From positions 2,796,001 to 2,860,000 of the forward strand of contig NZ_JAIWOU010000001.1 of the NCBI RefSeq assembly GCF_021295395.1: a DNA stretch of 64,000 nt, read 5' to 3'. The DNA is from Komagataeibacter sp. FNDCR2 (lineage in GTDB: Bacteria > Pseudomonadota > Alphaproteobacteria > Acetobacterales > Acetobacteraceae). The notes under the pieces were generated by a model that was not told where the DNA came from, did no database searches, and was given only the letters and a program-made list of their open reading frames with translations. The position numbers were made by a program, and so were the translations under genes. Shown here one piece after another: positions 55,604-63,916 of the stretch. The stretch's first letter is position 1, and every line of letters starts with the position of its first letter.

Positions 55604-56170
55604 ATGACACAGACAGACGGTGACCGGCAGCCCAAGGTCCGTTCCCGTACCGCATCGCGCGTTGCGGCGGTGCAGGCCCTGTTCCAGATCGAGCAGGGCA
55701 GTGAAAACCCCGATAACGTGATCAACCAGTTCACCCGCCACCGGCTGGGCACCTCGGCCTCCTCGCAGTGCGACTATGCCGAGGGACAGGTACCCGATGC
55801 CGATGCGCGGCTGTTTGCCACGGTGGTGCGCGGTGCCATGGCCCGGCAGGACCGTATCGACGCCCTGCTGCATGACATCCTGCCCGCGTCCTGGCCGCTG
55901 GCCCGCCTGGACCCGGTGCTGCGCGCCATCATGCATGCGGCGGGCGGTGAAATGACCGGCAGCGCCGACCCGGTGCCCGCGCGTGTCATCATCAACGAAT
56001 ACATGGACATTGCCCACGGCTTTCTGGCTGGTGACGAGCCACGCATGCTCAACGGGGTGCTTGACGCCCTGTCACGCCGCCTGAATGAACCGGAAGCACC
56101 TGCCACACCCGCGCCCGCGCAGGAAGACGCGCCGGTCGTGACCGACGCGCCCGACAGCACGGCGTCGTAA
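55604..56170 (+). CDS. nusB: Transcription antitermination factor NusB
   Basis: It binds boxA RNA with S10 in the rRNA antitermination complex. The 188-residue protein has the NusB opening RTASRVAAVQALFQIEQ, the DALLHDILPASWPLARLDPVLRAIMHAAGGEM segment and VIINEYMDIAHGFLAGDEPRMLNGVLDAL. A 30-residue Pro/Ala tail follows. It lies 72 bases after nrdR and 24 before thiL. Confidence 0.94.
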   Translation: MTQTDGDRQPKVRSRTASRVAAVQALFQIEQGSENPDNVINQFTRHRLGTSASSQCDYAEGQVPDADARLFATVVRGAMARQDRIDALLHDILPASWPLARLDPVLRAIMHAAGGEMTGSADPVPARVIINEYMDIAHGFLAGDEPRMLNGVLDALSRRLNEPEAPATPAPAQEDAPVVTDAPDSTAS

Positions 56171-56194
56171 AACCAGCACGAAGGAATGGCGGCC

Positions 56195-57205
56195 ATGGCG
56201 CAGGAAAGACTGCCGGATAATGGCCTGCCTGCCGAATTCGGGTTCATCGCCCGTATTTTCCGCCCCCTGGCGGGGGAGGGCGCGCTTGACCTGCGCGATG
56301 ACGCCGCCGTGTTCACGCCCCCTGCCGGGCGGCAGATCGTGGTGGCGGCGGATGCCATGGTGGAAGGCGTGCATTTCCTGCCCGATGACCCGGCGGAGAC
56401 CGTGGGCCGTAAACTGCTGCGCTGCAACCTGTCGGACCTTGCGGCAATGGACGCCACCCCGCTTGGCTATCTGCTCACGGTCTCCATGCCCCCGGCGCGT
56501 GGTGAGGCATGGTTCGCGGATTTTGCCGCCGGTCTCGCGCGTGATCAGCGGCAGTTCGGCATTACCCTGCTGGGGGGGGACACCACCTCCACCTCCGGGC
56601 CGCTTGTGCTGTCCCTGACCGTGCTGGGGCATGTGGCGCCCGGTATGGCCCTGCGGCGCAGCGGCGCGCGGGCGGGCGATGGCCTGTGGGTTACCGGCAC
56701 GATTGGCGACGGGGCGATGGGACTGCTGGCGCGGCAGGGACGGGTCGCGGATCCGGACGGGTTCCTGGCCGGTCGCTACCAGTTACCCCGCCCCCGGCTT
56801 GGGCTGGCCCTGGGGGGAATCGCCTCGGCCGGCATGGATGTGTCCGACGGGCTGGTGCAGGATCTGGGCCATATGGCGCGCGAGAGCGGTGTGGGCGCGG
56901 TGCTGCATGCCGCGCAGGTTCCGCTTTCACCCGCCGTGCGCGCATTGGGGCCGGACTGGCTGGCGCGCTGCATTTCGGGGGGGGATGATTATGAGCTGCT
57001 GCTTGCCGTGCCCCCCGCGCGGGAGGCGGAATTACAGCGCCATGCCGCGCTGCGCGATGTCGCCGTCACCCGCATTGGGCAGGTGGTGGCGGGCAGCGGC
57101 GTGCAGGTGGTGGATGAAAACGGACGCGACATGCCCCTTAAGCGGCGCGGCTGGAGCCACCTGCCGGAAGGGGGGCAGGCTCAGGATTCGAGCGATTTGT
57201 CATAA
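56195..57205 (+). CDS. thiL: Thiamine-monophosphate kinase
   Basis: It phosphorylates thiamine monophosphate to thiamine diphosphate, the last step to the cofactor. The 336-residue protein of the AIR-synthetase fold has GEFGFIARIF-like start, DDAAVFTPP (metal/ATP), GGDTTSTSGPLVLSLTVLG, GMDVSDGLVQDL and ISGGDDYELLLAV. The ATG at 56195 leaves AAGGA at a normal nine-base spacing; the ATG at 56186 is too close to it. Its 3' end overlaps the convergent acetyltransferase-like gene by 25 bases. Confidence 0.94.
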   Translation: MAQERLPDNGLPAEFGFIARIFRPLAGEGALDLRDDAAVFTPPAGRQIVVAADAMVEGVHFLPDDPAETVGRKLLRCNLSDLAAMDATPLGYLLTVSMPPARGEAWFADFAAGLARDQRQFGITLLGGDTTSTSGPLVLSLTVLGHVAPGMALRRSGARAGDGLWVTGTIGDGAMGLLARQGRVADPDGFLAGRYQLPRPRLGLALGGIASAGMDVSDGLVQDLGHMARESGVGAVLHAAQVPLSPAVRALGPDWLARCISGGDDYELLLAVPPAREAELQRHAALRDVAVTRIGQVVAGSGVQVVDENGRDMPLKRRGWSHLPEGGQAQDSSDLS

Positions 57206-58341
57206 ACCCGGTAGCGCTTGCACGGCTGCGGGGTGATGCGTTCGATCAGGCGGCGCATGGGCAGGTTGGTTTCCAGCACCCAGCCCAGTTCGATCGTGCG
57301 GTAGGGCAGGCTGCGGCCCCGCTTCATGAGTTCGGTAATGGCGAGGGCGGGCATGATCGCGCCCAGCGCCGTACCGTCGAGCGTGGAGCTTACGCCCAGC
57401 AGGATCACACGCGCGGAATGGAATTCATGCCGCAGCAGCCGCTTGCCCAGCTTGAGCCAGCCCAGCGGCGAGGGATCGCCATTGAGATCCGACGAGATGT
57501 CGAACACATTGGGCACCACAAGCGCCACGCAGACCGGCTTGCCCGCCTGCTCGATCAGGACGAAATGCTCGGGTTTGAGCAGCGGCTTGAGTTCCACGAT
57601 CATGGACTGGACATCTTCGCGCGCCAGCGGGATCGAGCCCCAGTTGTTGCGCCAGGCGTCGTTGTACAGCGTGCGCAGGATCTCGCCGTCTTCCTCTATC
57701 CGGTCCAGGCGCAGGCCACGGGTGGAAATATTGCCCAGCCTGCCTTCGCCAATGCGCAGGGAGGCGGGGACGAGATGCGCGTCTTCCGCGTCCGGGCCGG
57801 TGCGCATCTGGTAGGCCAGCAGGTCGCGCGCCTTGGTGCAGCCACAGGCTTCCATCATGCCGGGCAACCATTGCGGGTGCCAGGGCATGGCCACCATCGG
57901 CAGGGCATGATGGCCGGACAGCATCATCCCGAACTCGCCATTGCTGTCCAGCGTCTGCGGGCCGCGCATGAGCTTCATGCCGTGGCGGCGCAGCCATGTG
58001 CCGGCGGCTTCCAGCAGGGCGGAGACGACGGCCATGTCGTCAATGGCGTCGAGCGCGCCAAAAAACCCGACGGCTTCGCCATAATGCGCCATGGAGATGG
58101 GGTCGATCTGCGCGGAAATACGCCCGACCGCCTTCCTGCCGCGCATGGCCAGGAAATACTGCGCCCGCCCCGTGCGGAAAAAGGAGTTCTTGCGCGGGGT
58201 CAGCAGGTCGCGCTGGGTCAGGTCCAGCGGGGGGACATAACCGGGCAGCCCGGCGTACAGGCGGCGGGGCAACTGGATGAAGGTGGTCATCTGACGAAAG
58301 CCGGAAACGGGAATGATAGTAAGACGATCGGTTTCGTTCAT
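57181..58341 (-). CDS. Acetyltransferase-like conserved protein (GNAT fold, large)
   Basis: A 386-residue protein of a widely conserved uncharacterised group, often annotated as N-acetyltransferase-like. It opens LYAGLPGYVPPLDLTQRDLLTPRKNSFF, followed by GRAQYFLAMRGRKAVGRISAQID and the central MRGPQTLDSNGEFGMML. A second half resembles a GNAT domain with ALNITELMKR-type and GWVLETNLPMRRLIER endings. No catalytic residues can be named with confidence, and the substrate is unknown. It is convergent with thiL (25-base overlap). Confidence 0.6.
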   Translation of the reverse strand: MNETDRLTIIPVSGFRQMTTFIQLPRRLYAGLPGYVPPLDLTQRDLLTPRKNSFFRTGRAQYFLAMRGRKAVGRISAQIDPISMAHYGEAVGFFGALDAIDDMAVVSALLEAAGTWLRRHGMKLMRGPQTLDSNGEFGMMLSGHHALPMVAMPWHPQWLPGMMEACGCTKARDLLAYQMRTGPDAEDAHLVPASLRIGEGRLGNISTRGLRLDRIEEDGEILRTLYNDAWRNNWGSIPLAREDVQSMIVELKPLLKPEHFVLIEQAGKPVCVALVVPNVFDISSDLNGDPSPLGWLKLGKRLLRHEFHSARVILLGVSSTLDGTALGAIMPALAITELMKRGRSLPYRTIELGWVLETNLPMRRLIERITPQPCKRYRVYDKSLES

Positions 58342-58497
58342 GACCGGTTCGTTGCATCCTGAACATTACCGGCATCGGCCTTCATTCCGTGGCGGAACGG
58401 GGCAGGTTATGCAGGTATGGGTTGAAAGAGTTGATTCGGTTATCCGTTCTGTTGCTGTGCTGATGGCACAGAAGGACCCCGAAAAGGAAGACAGACA

Positions 58498-59295
58498 ATG
58501 ACAGGAAAGCTCGGTTCACGCACGGATGAAGGTGCATATGTGCTGATTACCGGGGCATCGAGCGGGATCGGGGCGGAACTGGCATGGCTGTACGCGGCGC
58601 GCGGGCGGCCCCTGGTGCTGTGGGGGCGTGACGTGGCGCGGCTGGAAGACGTGGCGGTCCGGGCCCGCGCTTTCGGGGTGGATGTGCATACCCGCGTGCT
58701 TGACCTGATGGATGGGGCCGCCGCCGTAGCAGCCCTGCGTGAGGATGATGACAGCCATCCGCTGGGCATCGCGATCCTTGCCGCGGGGCTGGGGGACATG
58801 CGGCGCGGACAGGACGTGGTGGAAAGGGCGGAGGACGTGCTGCGGCTGGGGCTGGTCAATTACGCCACGCCATCGGCCATGGCGGCGGCAGCGGCCGAGC
58901 GCATGGTGCCGCGCGGGCGTGGGCATATCGTGCTGATCGGCTCGGTCGCGGCGTTTCACGCATTGCCCTTCGCCGCGGCCTATTCCGGTTCCAAGGCCGG
59001 GATCAAACGCTTTGCCGAGGCGCAGCAGATGGCCCTTGCCCCGCTCGGTGTCGGGGTGACGCTGGTTTCCCCGGGGTTTGTGGATACACCGATGAGCCGC
59101 CGGGTGGTGGGGGCCAAACCCTTCCTGCAGACCGCGCCGGCGGCGGCCCGCCGGATTGCGCGCGCGGTGGACCGGGGGCGGCCGCATCTTGTCTTTCCGT
59201 TCGTGTTTTCAGTGCTGCGACTGGTGGATACGCTGGTGCCGTGGCCGCTCAAGCGGCGGATCCTCTCGGCCATAAAGGCGGACCAGACGGACTGA
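58498..59295 (+). CDS. Short-chain dehydrogenase/reductase
   Basis: A 265-residue classical SDR: cofactor loop ITGASSGIGAELA (residues 17-29), the Asn-Ala-Ala region altered to LAAGLGD, and the catalytic triad Ser in LIGSVAAFH with YSGSK (Tyr and Lys). The C terminus is hydrophobic with VFPFVFSVLRLVDTLVPWPLKRRIL, suggesting membrane association. The substrate cannot be assigned. A good ribosome site (GGAAG) precedes the ATG. Confidence 0.83.
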   Translation: MTGKLGSRTDEGAYVLITGASSGIGAELAWLYAARGRPLVLWGRDVARLEDVAVRARAFGVDVHTRVLDLMDGAAAVAALREDDDSHPLGIAILAAGLGDMRRGQDVVERAEDVLRLGLVNYATPSAMAAAAAERMVPRGRGHIVLIGSVAAFHALPFAAAYSGSKAGIKRFAEAQQMALAPLGVGVTLVSPGFVDTPMSRRVVGAKPFLQTAPAAARRIARAVDRGRPHLVFPFVFSVLRLVDTLVPWPLKRRILSAIKADQTD

Positions 59296-59455
59296 GCCCG
59301 CCCGATCCATGAAAATCGTGACCTTGCCGGTTTTTTTTGTCGTGGTGGATGTGTTAACCGAAGCCCCTGCAATATCGGCAGGGCTGGATTGCAGGCAGGT
59401 TTGGGAATTGATGACAGGCAAGGAACCGCCGTATGGCCACGGAGCGTGACCGGAC

Positions 59456-60427
59456 ATGAAAGAGATCGTCGCAGTTGATATTGGCGGAACCCATGCGCGG
59501 TTCGCCATTGCCCAGGTGGATCAGGGGCGGGTCGTCACGCTGGGAAACGCCGTGACCCTGAAATGCGCCGACCACGCCAGCGTGCAACTGGCGTGGGAAG
59601 CCTTCGGTCGCGCAATTGACCGCCCGCTGCCCCGCTCGGCCGGGATTGCGGTGGCCTGCCCCATCAAGGGTGACATCCTGAAGCTGACCAACAACCCATG
59701 GGTCATCCAGCCCGCCTGGCTTCCGGTCAAGCTGGGGGTGGACGAACTGATTCTGGTCAATGATTTCGGCGCGGTCGGCCATGCGGTGGCGCAGGTCGGG
59801 GCGGACAGCCTCCAGCACCTGTGTGGTCCCGACATTCCATTGCCCGAACAGGGGGTCATCACCATTGTCGGGCCGGGCACGGGGCTTGGTTCCGCCTATA
59901 TCGTGCGGCGGCGGAACGGGTATTTCGTGTGTGAGACCGAGGGCGGCCATATCGACTTCTCCCCGCTGGACCAGTTCGAAGACCGGATTCTGGGCGTGCT
60001 GCGCAGGCGCTACCGCCGGGTGTCGGTCGAGCGCGTGGTCTCCGGGCCGGGGCTGCTCAATCTGTACGAAGCCATTGCCGAAATAGGCGAGCTTTCGGTC
60101 AAGGCGCGTGATGACAAGGCCCTGTGGACCATGGCGCTGGAAGGCAGCGACCACGTCGCATCGGCGGCGCTGGAACGGTTCTGCCTCAGCCTGGGTACGG
60201 TCGCGGGGGATCTCGCGCTGGCGCAGGGGGGCAGCGCCGTCGTGATCGCGGGCGGGCTTGGGCTGCGTCTGGCCCGGCATCTGCCCAGTTCCGGCTTTGC
60301 CGAGCGGTTCGTGGCCAAAGGCCGGTTCGAGGGCATGATGGCGGAAATGCCCGTCAAGCTGATTACCTATCCGGAGCCGGGCCTGCTGGGTGCGGCCGCC
60401 GCCTTTGCCGAAGCCTACCGCCAGTAA
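59456..60427 (+). CDS. glk: Glucokinase
   Basis: It phosphorylates glucose with ATP. The 323-residue protein belongs to the bacterial Glk (non-ROK) group: VDIGGTHARFAI (phosphate 1), the sugar-site LTNNPWVI, catalytic Asp in ILVNDFGAVGHA, GPGTGLGSAYIV (phosphate 2) and ETEGGHIDFSP with the metal/sugar Glu and His. ILAGGLGLRLARHL-like adenosine motif (VIAGGLGLR) lies near the end. It stands alone, with a bulged hairpin of unclear meaning at 59363-59385 upstream. Confidence 0.93.
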   Translation: MKEIVAVDIGGTHARFAIAQVDQGRVVTLGNAVTLKCADHASVQLAWEAFGRAIDRPLPRSAGIAVACPIKGDILKLTNNPWVIQPAWLPVKLGVDELILVNDFGAVGHAVAQVGADSLQHLCGPDIPLPEQGVITIVGPGTGLGSAYIVRRRNGYFVCETEGGHIDFSPLDQFEDRILGVLRRRYRRVSVERVVSGPGLLNLYEAIAEIGELSVKARDDKALWTMALEGSDHVASAALERFCLSLGTVAGDLALAQGGSAVVIAGGLGLRLARHLPSSGFAERFVAKGRFEGMMAEMPVKLITYPEPGLLGAAAAFAEAYRQ

Positions 60428-60450
60428 AAAAAGCTGTCTGAAAACAGCTT
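60426..60450 (-). terminator. Terminator of the 60468-60941 gene
   Basis: On the minus strand AAGCTGT, loop TTTCAG and ACAGCTT are followed by seven T residues. The stem overlaps the glk stop on the other strand. Confidence 0.82.
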
Positions 60451-60467
60451 CCGGGCGGCCCAGTGTC

Positions 60468-60941
60468 TCAACCCTGCCACAGGTGGCCGGGCATGGCGTC
60501 ATAATGGCGGGTCAGCATATCCAGCAGCAGCGCCATGACGCTGTCCATGTGCTGGGGGTCGTGACGGGTGTTGCGGGCCAGTTCGCGCATCGGCCGGTTG
60601 TTGATGAGGGCCGCGATCAGCACACGTTCATAACGGTAGCCGATGATATCGTGGATGTATCTGTAGCGGTTGATGGATCCCAGCCGCCCGTTCAGGGGGC
60701 GGCGGGACAGTCCGTACGATGTCCGCTCCAGTTGCGGGTCTTCCAGCCCCATGACCCCGATCCGGTAATCCGTGGCCCAGAACCGGGCGGCGGCGACATG
60801 GTGGGCGGTAATGGCCCCGGTGCGATGCAGCGCCTCGATAACCGTGGGCAGGGGAAAACCGGCACCCCCCTCCATACCCGATGGTGCTGCCGGGGCAGGC
60901 CGGGACGCAGGGCGGTCAGCGGGCAAGAGGCGTGCTTTCAT
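60468..60941 (-). CDS. Hypothetical protein with HTH-like C terminus
   Basis: I do not recognise this 157-residue protein. The first 30 residues are Pro/Ala-rich; the rest is predicted helical and basic, with RYRYIHDIIGYRYERVLIAALINNRPMRELARN and a following MDSVMALLLDMLTRHYD. The stretch NRPMRELARNTRHDPQHMDSV resembles a helix-turn-helix. The frame is supported by normal codon use and its own terminator just downstream. It is divergent from the cupin gene. Confidence 0.55.
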   Translation of the reverse strand: MKARLLPADRPASRPAPAAPSGMEGGAGFPLPTVIEALHRTGAITAHHVAAARFWATDYRIGVMGLEDPQLERTSYGLSRRPLNGRLGSINRYRYIHDIIGYRYERVLIAALINNRPMRELARNTRHDPQHMDSVMALLLDMLTRHYDAMPGHLWQG

Positions 60942-61038
60942 GGGGGTATGGTATCATATCATCTCCATGGTCCGGTATGGGATAAACGGGCGTAGTGCCG
61001 TCCCGCCGTTCCGAGGGCCACCGACAGGGTCAGGGAGC

Positions 61039-61464
61039 ATGACGCACATGGACGAACGTTACAGATTTTTTGATTTCAATGCGATTGGCAAACGCTTTCC
61101 ACCCCATGCGGAAAGTCTGATCGTCGATACCTACCTGTCCGACAGCCCGGCCTGCAGCATGCGGCTGTTCCGTATCTACCATCCATTGCCCCGGCATTTT
61201 CACCGCATGTGCGATGAACACCTGCTCCTGCTGTCCGGACACCTGAATTTCCTGATCGAGGATGATCCCGCCCGCCTGCTTTCGCCAGGCGAGATGGTCA
61301 TTTTCAAGCGCGATACCGTTCATGGTGTCGAGCCGGTCGGTCACGAGCCGGTGGTCTTCCTGGCCACCGATACCCCGCGCCGGGCACCTGATGACGTGCA
61401 TTTCGTGGACACGGACGCTACGCGGGGGCTGACCTTCGTCACGCACCTGGAAGATTACGGCTGA
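61039..61464 (+). CDS. Cupin-domain protein
   Basis: A 141-residue single-domain cupin. Motif 1 is visible as HPLPRHFHRMCDEHLLLLSG with HxH and a downstream Glu; motif 2 is SPGEMVIFKRDTVHGV with the third metal His. The three His plus Glu could bind a metal ion. An ATG at 61048 with an AGGGAG site ten bases away is an alternative start. The substrate is unknown; small cupins of this form include dioxygenases, isomerases and binding proteins. No operon partner is evident. Confidence 0.68.
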   Translation: MTHMDERYRFFDFNAIGKRFPPHAESLIVDTYLSDSPACSMRLFRIYHPLPRHFHRMCDEHLLLLSGHLNFLIEDDPARLLSPGEMVIFKRDTVHGVEPVGHEPVVFLATDTPRRAPDDVHFVDTDATRGLTFVTHLEDYG

Positions 61465-61474
61465 CGGGACGGCA

Positions 61475-61510
61475 TAAAAAAACGGCATCACCAGAATGCT
61501 GGTGATGCCG
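61475..61510 (-). terminator. Strong terminator facing the minus strand
   Basis: CGGCATCACCAG, loop CATT, CTGGTGATGCCG form a 12-base perfect stem, followed on the minus strand by seven T residues. On the plus strand, where the cupin gene ends, no T-run follows the stem. No minus-strand protein gene lies upstream of it. Confidence 0.8.
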
Positions 61511-61570
61511 GAAGGTGCCGTGGGAAGGTCGGGAAATCGACGGTCGGGAATCTGCCGGACCACGGGTTGG
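61475..61570 (-). ncRNA. Candidate Fur-controlled small RNA
   Basis: The minus-facing terminator at 61475-61510 needs a transcript, and the only strong regulatory signal upstream of it is the Fur box at 61580-61600. An RNA starting just past the box would be about 95 bases long, end in a perfect terminator, and carry two single-stranded-looking copies of TTCCCGACC. Iron-regulated sRNAs of this size and layout are known (RyhB, NrrF). A minus-strand promoter could not be placed with confidence. This is an inference from layout. Confidence 0.25.
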
Positions 61571-61579
61571 ATTATTTAG

Positions 61580-61600
61580 TAATGATAATCATTATCATTA
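61580..61600. promoter_or_regulatory. Fur box
   Basis: A perfect 21-bp dyad, T-AATGATAAT-C-ATTATCATT-A, that contains the Fur consensus GATAATGATAATCATTATC with only the first two bases differing. It overlaps a possible plus-strand promoter (TTGGAT at 61567-61572, N17, CATTAT at 61590-61595) of the gene at 61701. Confidence 0.85.
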
Positions 61601-61700
61601 ACAAGAAAAAAATGATGCCAGCCCCGATCGCCACATGGTGGACCCGGACCTGAAAACATGATGCGATACGCCAACACCCTCACAGCAGGCAGGAAACAGT

Positions 61701-63401
61701 ATGGCCATTACACCGCTTGATGTCGCGGCACAGCGGACGGGAGGGCGGCGGGGGGCCGACATCCTGCTGGAAATTCTGGAAAGTGAGGGCGTACGCTACA
61801 TATTCGGCAACCCCGGTACGACGGAACTGCCGCTGATCGACGCGCTCCAGCGCCGCCCGGATCTGCGCTATATCCTGGCGTTGCAGGAAGCCAGCGTCGT
61901 GGCCATGGCCGATGGCTACGCACAGGCGGCGGGCCGTCCCGGTTTCCTTAACCTGCATACGGCTGGTGGCCTGGGCCATGGCATGGGCAACCTGCTCAAT
62001 GCCAGTGTCTCGCAGACACCGCTTGTCGTTACGGCGGGGCAGCAGGATTCGCGGCATACGATTTCCGATCCGCTGCTGTTCGGTGATCTGGTCAGCATCG
62101 CCACGCCCGCTGTCAAATGGGCGCAGGAAGTGCTGCATGCGGACCAGTTGCCCGTGCTGGTAAGACGCGCGTTCAACGATTCGATGGCCGCGCCGTCCGG
62201 GCCGGTATTCCTGTCGCTCCCCATGGATGTGATGGAGGAAGCCAGCGATATCGACATCGGCGCGCCATCCGTCATCAACCGGGATTCCATCGCGGGCGGC
62301 CTGTCGGAACTGGCCCGCGCGCTGGCGGGCATCGCGCCGGGGCGGCTTGCCATCATCGCGGGGGATGAGGTGCATGGCGCCAATGCCGCGCGGGAAGTGG
62401 CTGCGGTGGCCGAACTTCTCGGGGCGCCGGTTTATGGCGCGTCGTGGCCTTCGCGCATTCCCTTCGCCACGTCATGCCCCCTGTGGGCGGGCAACATGCC
62501 CACGCGGGCGACCGACATCGCCAGCCGCCTGTCGGATTACGACGCCATCTTCGCGCTGGGCGGCAAATCGCTGATCACCATCCTGTATTCGGAAGGTTCC
62601 CCCGTGCCGCCGGGTTGCGCGGTCTATCAGGTCTCGGCCGATGCGCGTGATCTGGGCCGCACGTTCCAGACCCCGCTTTCGCTGGTGGGGAATATCCGGG
62701 CTTCGCTCAAGGTCCTGCTGCCCCTGCTGGAAAGGGAAACCCAGCCCCGTCGTGCCGAATACGTTGCCGTGCGGGCGGCCGTGGCCACCGCGCGTACGCG
62801 CCGGCGGGCAGAAGCCGGGCAACTGGTGGCGCAGCATCGCGATGACCCGGTCATTGCCCCCTGCGTCGCGGCGTATGAGGCCGTGCGCGCCATCGGTCCC
62901 CATGTCGCGATTGTGGATGAGGCCATCGCCACGTCATCCTATACCCGCATGTTCCTTGATAGTGACTGGGCGGCGCAATATTCCTTCCTGCGTGGCGGCG
63001 CGCTGGGCTGGGGCATGCCTGCCGCGGTGGGGGCGTCGCTCGGGCTGGGGCGCGAGCCGGTTGTCTGCCTGGTGGGCGACGGCGCGGCCCTTTATTCGCC
63101 CCAGGCCTTATGGACAGCGGCGCATGAGCAACTGCCCGTGACCTTCGTGGTCATGAATAACCGTGAATATAACGTGCTGAAGGGCTTCATGCGGGAACAG
63201 ACGCATTATGTCTCGGCCCGCGAGGGCAATTTCCTCGCCATGGACCTCAATGACCCGCCAATCGACTATCAGGCGATGGCGATGTCGTACGGGCTGGATT
63301 CGCGCCTGATTACCCGGATGCAGGACATCGCCCCCGCGATCGAGGCGGCCATGGCGTCTGGCCGCCCCAATCTTGTGGAGATCCTGATCAGCACCGTCTA
63401 G
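61701..63401 (+). CDS. Thiamine-diphosphate enzyme, benzoylformate decarboxylase-like
   Basis: A 566-residue ThDP-dependent enzyme of the decarboxylase family. The Pyr domain has IFGNPGTTELPLIDAL, cofactor-activating Glu63 in LQEASVVAMADGYAQ and NLHTAGGLGHGMG with His86 (equivalent to BFD His70). The PP domain has the ThDP motif GDGAALYSP (GDG 459-461) to VVMNN. Two active-site positions differ from Pseudomonas benzoylformate decarboxylase: the loop Ser is Thr40, and the second catalytic His is replaced (GGKSLITILYS, Ile). The natural substrate is therefore unclear; a 2-oxoacid decarboxylase or lyase is likely. A Fur box lies 100 bases upstream. Confidence 0.78.
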   Translation: MAITPLDVAAQRTGGRRGADILLEILESEGVRYIFGNPGTTELPLIDALQRRPDLRYILALQEASVVAMADGYAQAAGRPGFLNLHTAGGLGHGMGNLLNASVSQTPLVVTAGQQDSRHTISDPLLFGDLVSIATPAVKWAQEVLHADQLPVLVRRAFNDSMAAPSGPVFLSLPMDVMEEASDIDIGAPSVINRDSIAGGLSELARALAGIAPGRLAIIAGDEVHGANAAREVAAVAELLGAPVYGASWPSRIPFATSCPLWAGNMPTRATDIASRLSDYDAIFALGGKSLITILYSEGSPVPPGCAVYQVSADARDLGRTFQTPLSLVGNIRASLKVLLPLLERETQPRRAEYVAVRAAVATARTRRRAEAGQLVAQHRDDPVIAPCVAAYEAVRAIGPHVAIVDEAIATSSYTRMFLDSDWAAQYSFLRGGALGWGMPAAVGASLGLGREPVVCLVGDGAALYSPQALWTAAHEQLPVTFVVMNNREYNVLKGFMREQTHYVSAREGNFLAMDLNDPPIDYQAMAMSYGLDSRLITRMQDIAPAIEAAMASGRPNLVEILISTV

Positions 63402-63418
63402 GGAGCGGGCGTGGGAAC

Positions 63419-63916
63419 CTAACGGATGGGGAAGGAACAGGCCGCGGGCATCTTGTCCGGCCGTTCACCACCGGGATCGACATGCAGGGTCAGCCGCATC
63501 ACGGCCGCGGCCAGATGCGCGCCGCTGGTGCGCATGGTGGCCTTGATGTCCACGCCCTGGTTGTTGTCCATGACCACGACATTCCGGCCCCGGCCCATCG
63601 TGGCTTCCGCCCGGACCGACCAGTAGGTGCCGTTGAAGTCGGACAGGCGGGCAAGGTTGTATACTTTTCCATCGCCCTTCAGCCGGCTGTAGCCAAATCC
63701 GACCGCTCCGCCGCCCGTAACCTTGACCGGATAGGAGTGGGGTCCGTAATACAGCCGCCCCTTGCCCCACGAATAACCACCGGCAAGAGCGGCGTCATGC
63801 AGGGTAAAGCACAGTTTGGCCGTCCGCTGCCCCAGCGCGTCCGCGGCCCATGCGGATGGGGTGGCCAGAAGTCCAGCAGCAAGAATGACAGGGGCTGAAA
63901 GCAGAGCTGGTCGCAC
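63419..63916 (-). CDS. Exported hypothetical protein
   Basis: A 165-residue protein with a Sec signal (LLSAPVILAAGLLATPSAWA, cleavage after Ala24). The mature part is Gly/Tyr-rich and beta-like: GKGRLYYGPHSYPVKVTGGG, FGYSRLKGDGKVYNLARLSDFNGTYWSVRAEATMG and VVVMDNNQGVDIKATM. Two Cys residues (in KLCFTLHD and AACSFP) could pair. Similar short repeated Gly-rich outlines occur in exported proteobacterial proteins, but I cannot name the family. The start is GTG. It converges with the ThDP gene, 17 bases away. Confidence 0.6.
   Translation of the reverse strand: MRPALLSAPVILAAGLLATPSAWAADALGQRTAKLCFTLHDAALAGGYSWGKGRLYYGPHSYPVKVTGGGAVGFGYSRLKGDGKVYNLARLSDFNGTYWSVRAEATMGRGRNVVVMDNNQGVDIKATMRTSGAHLAAAVMRLTLHVDPGGERPDKMPAACSFPIR

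Noticed and set aside
59363..59385. Bulged hairpin AGCCCCTGC/GCAGGGCT upstream of glk
   Set aside because: It is imperfect, and nothing links it to glucokinase control.
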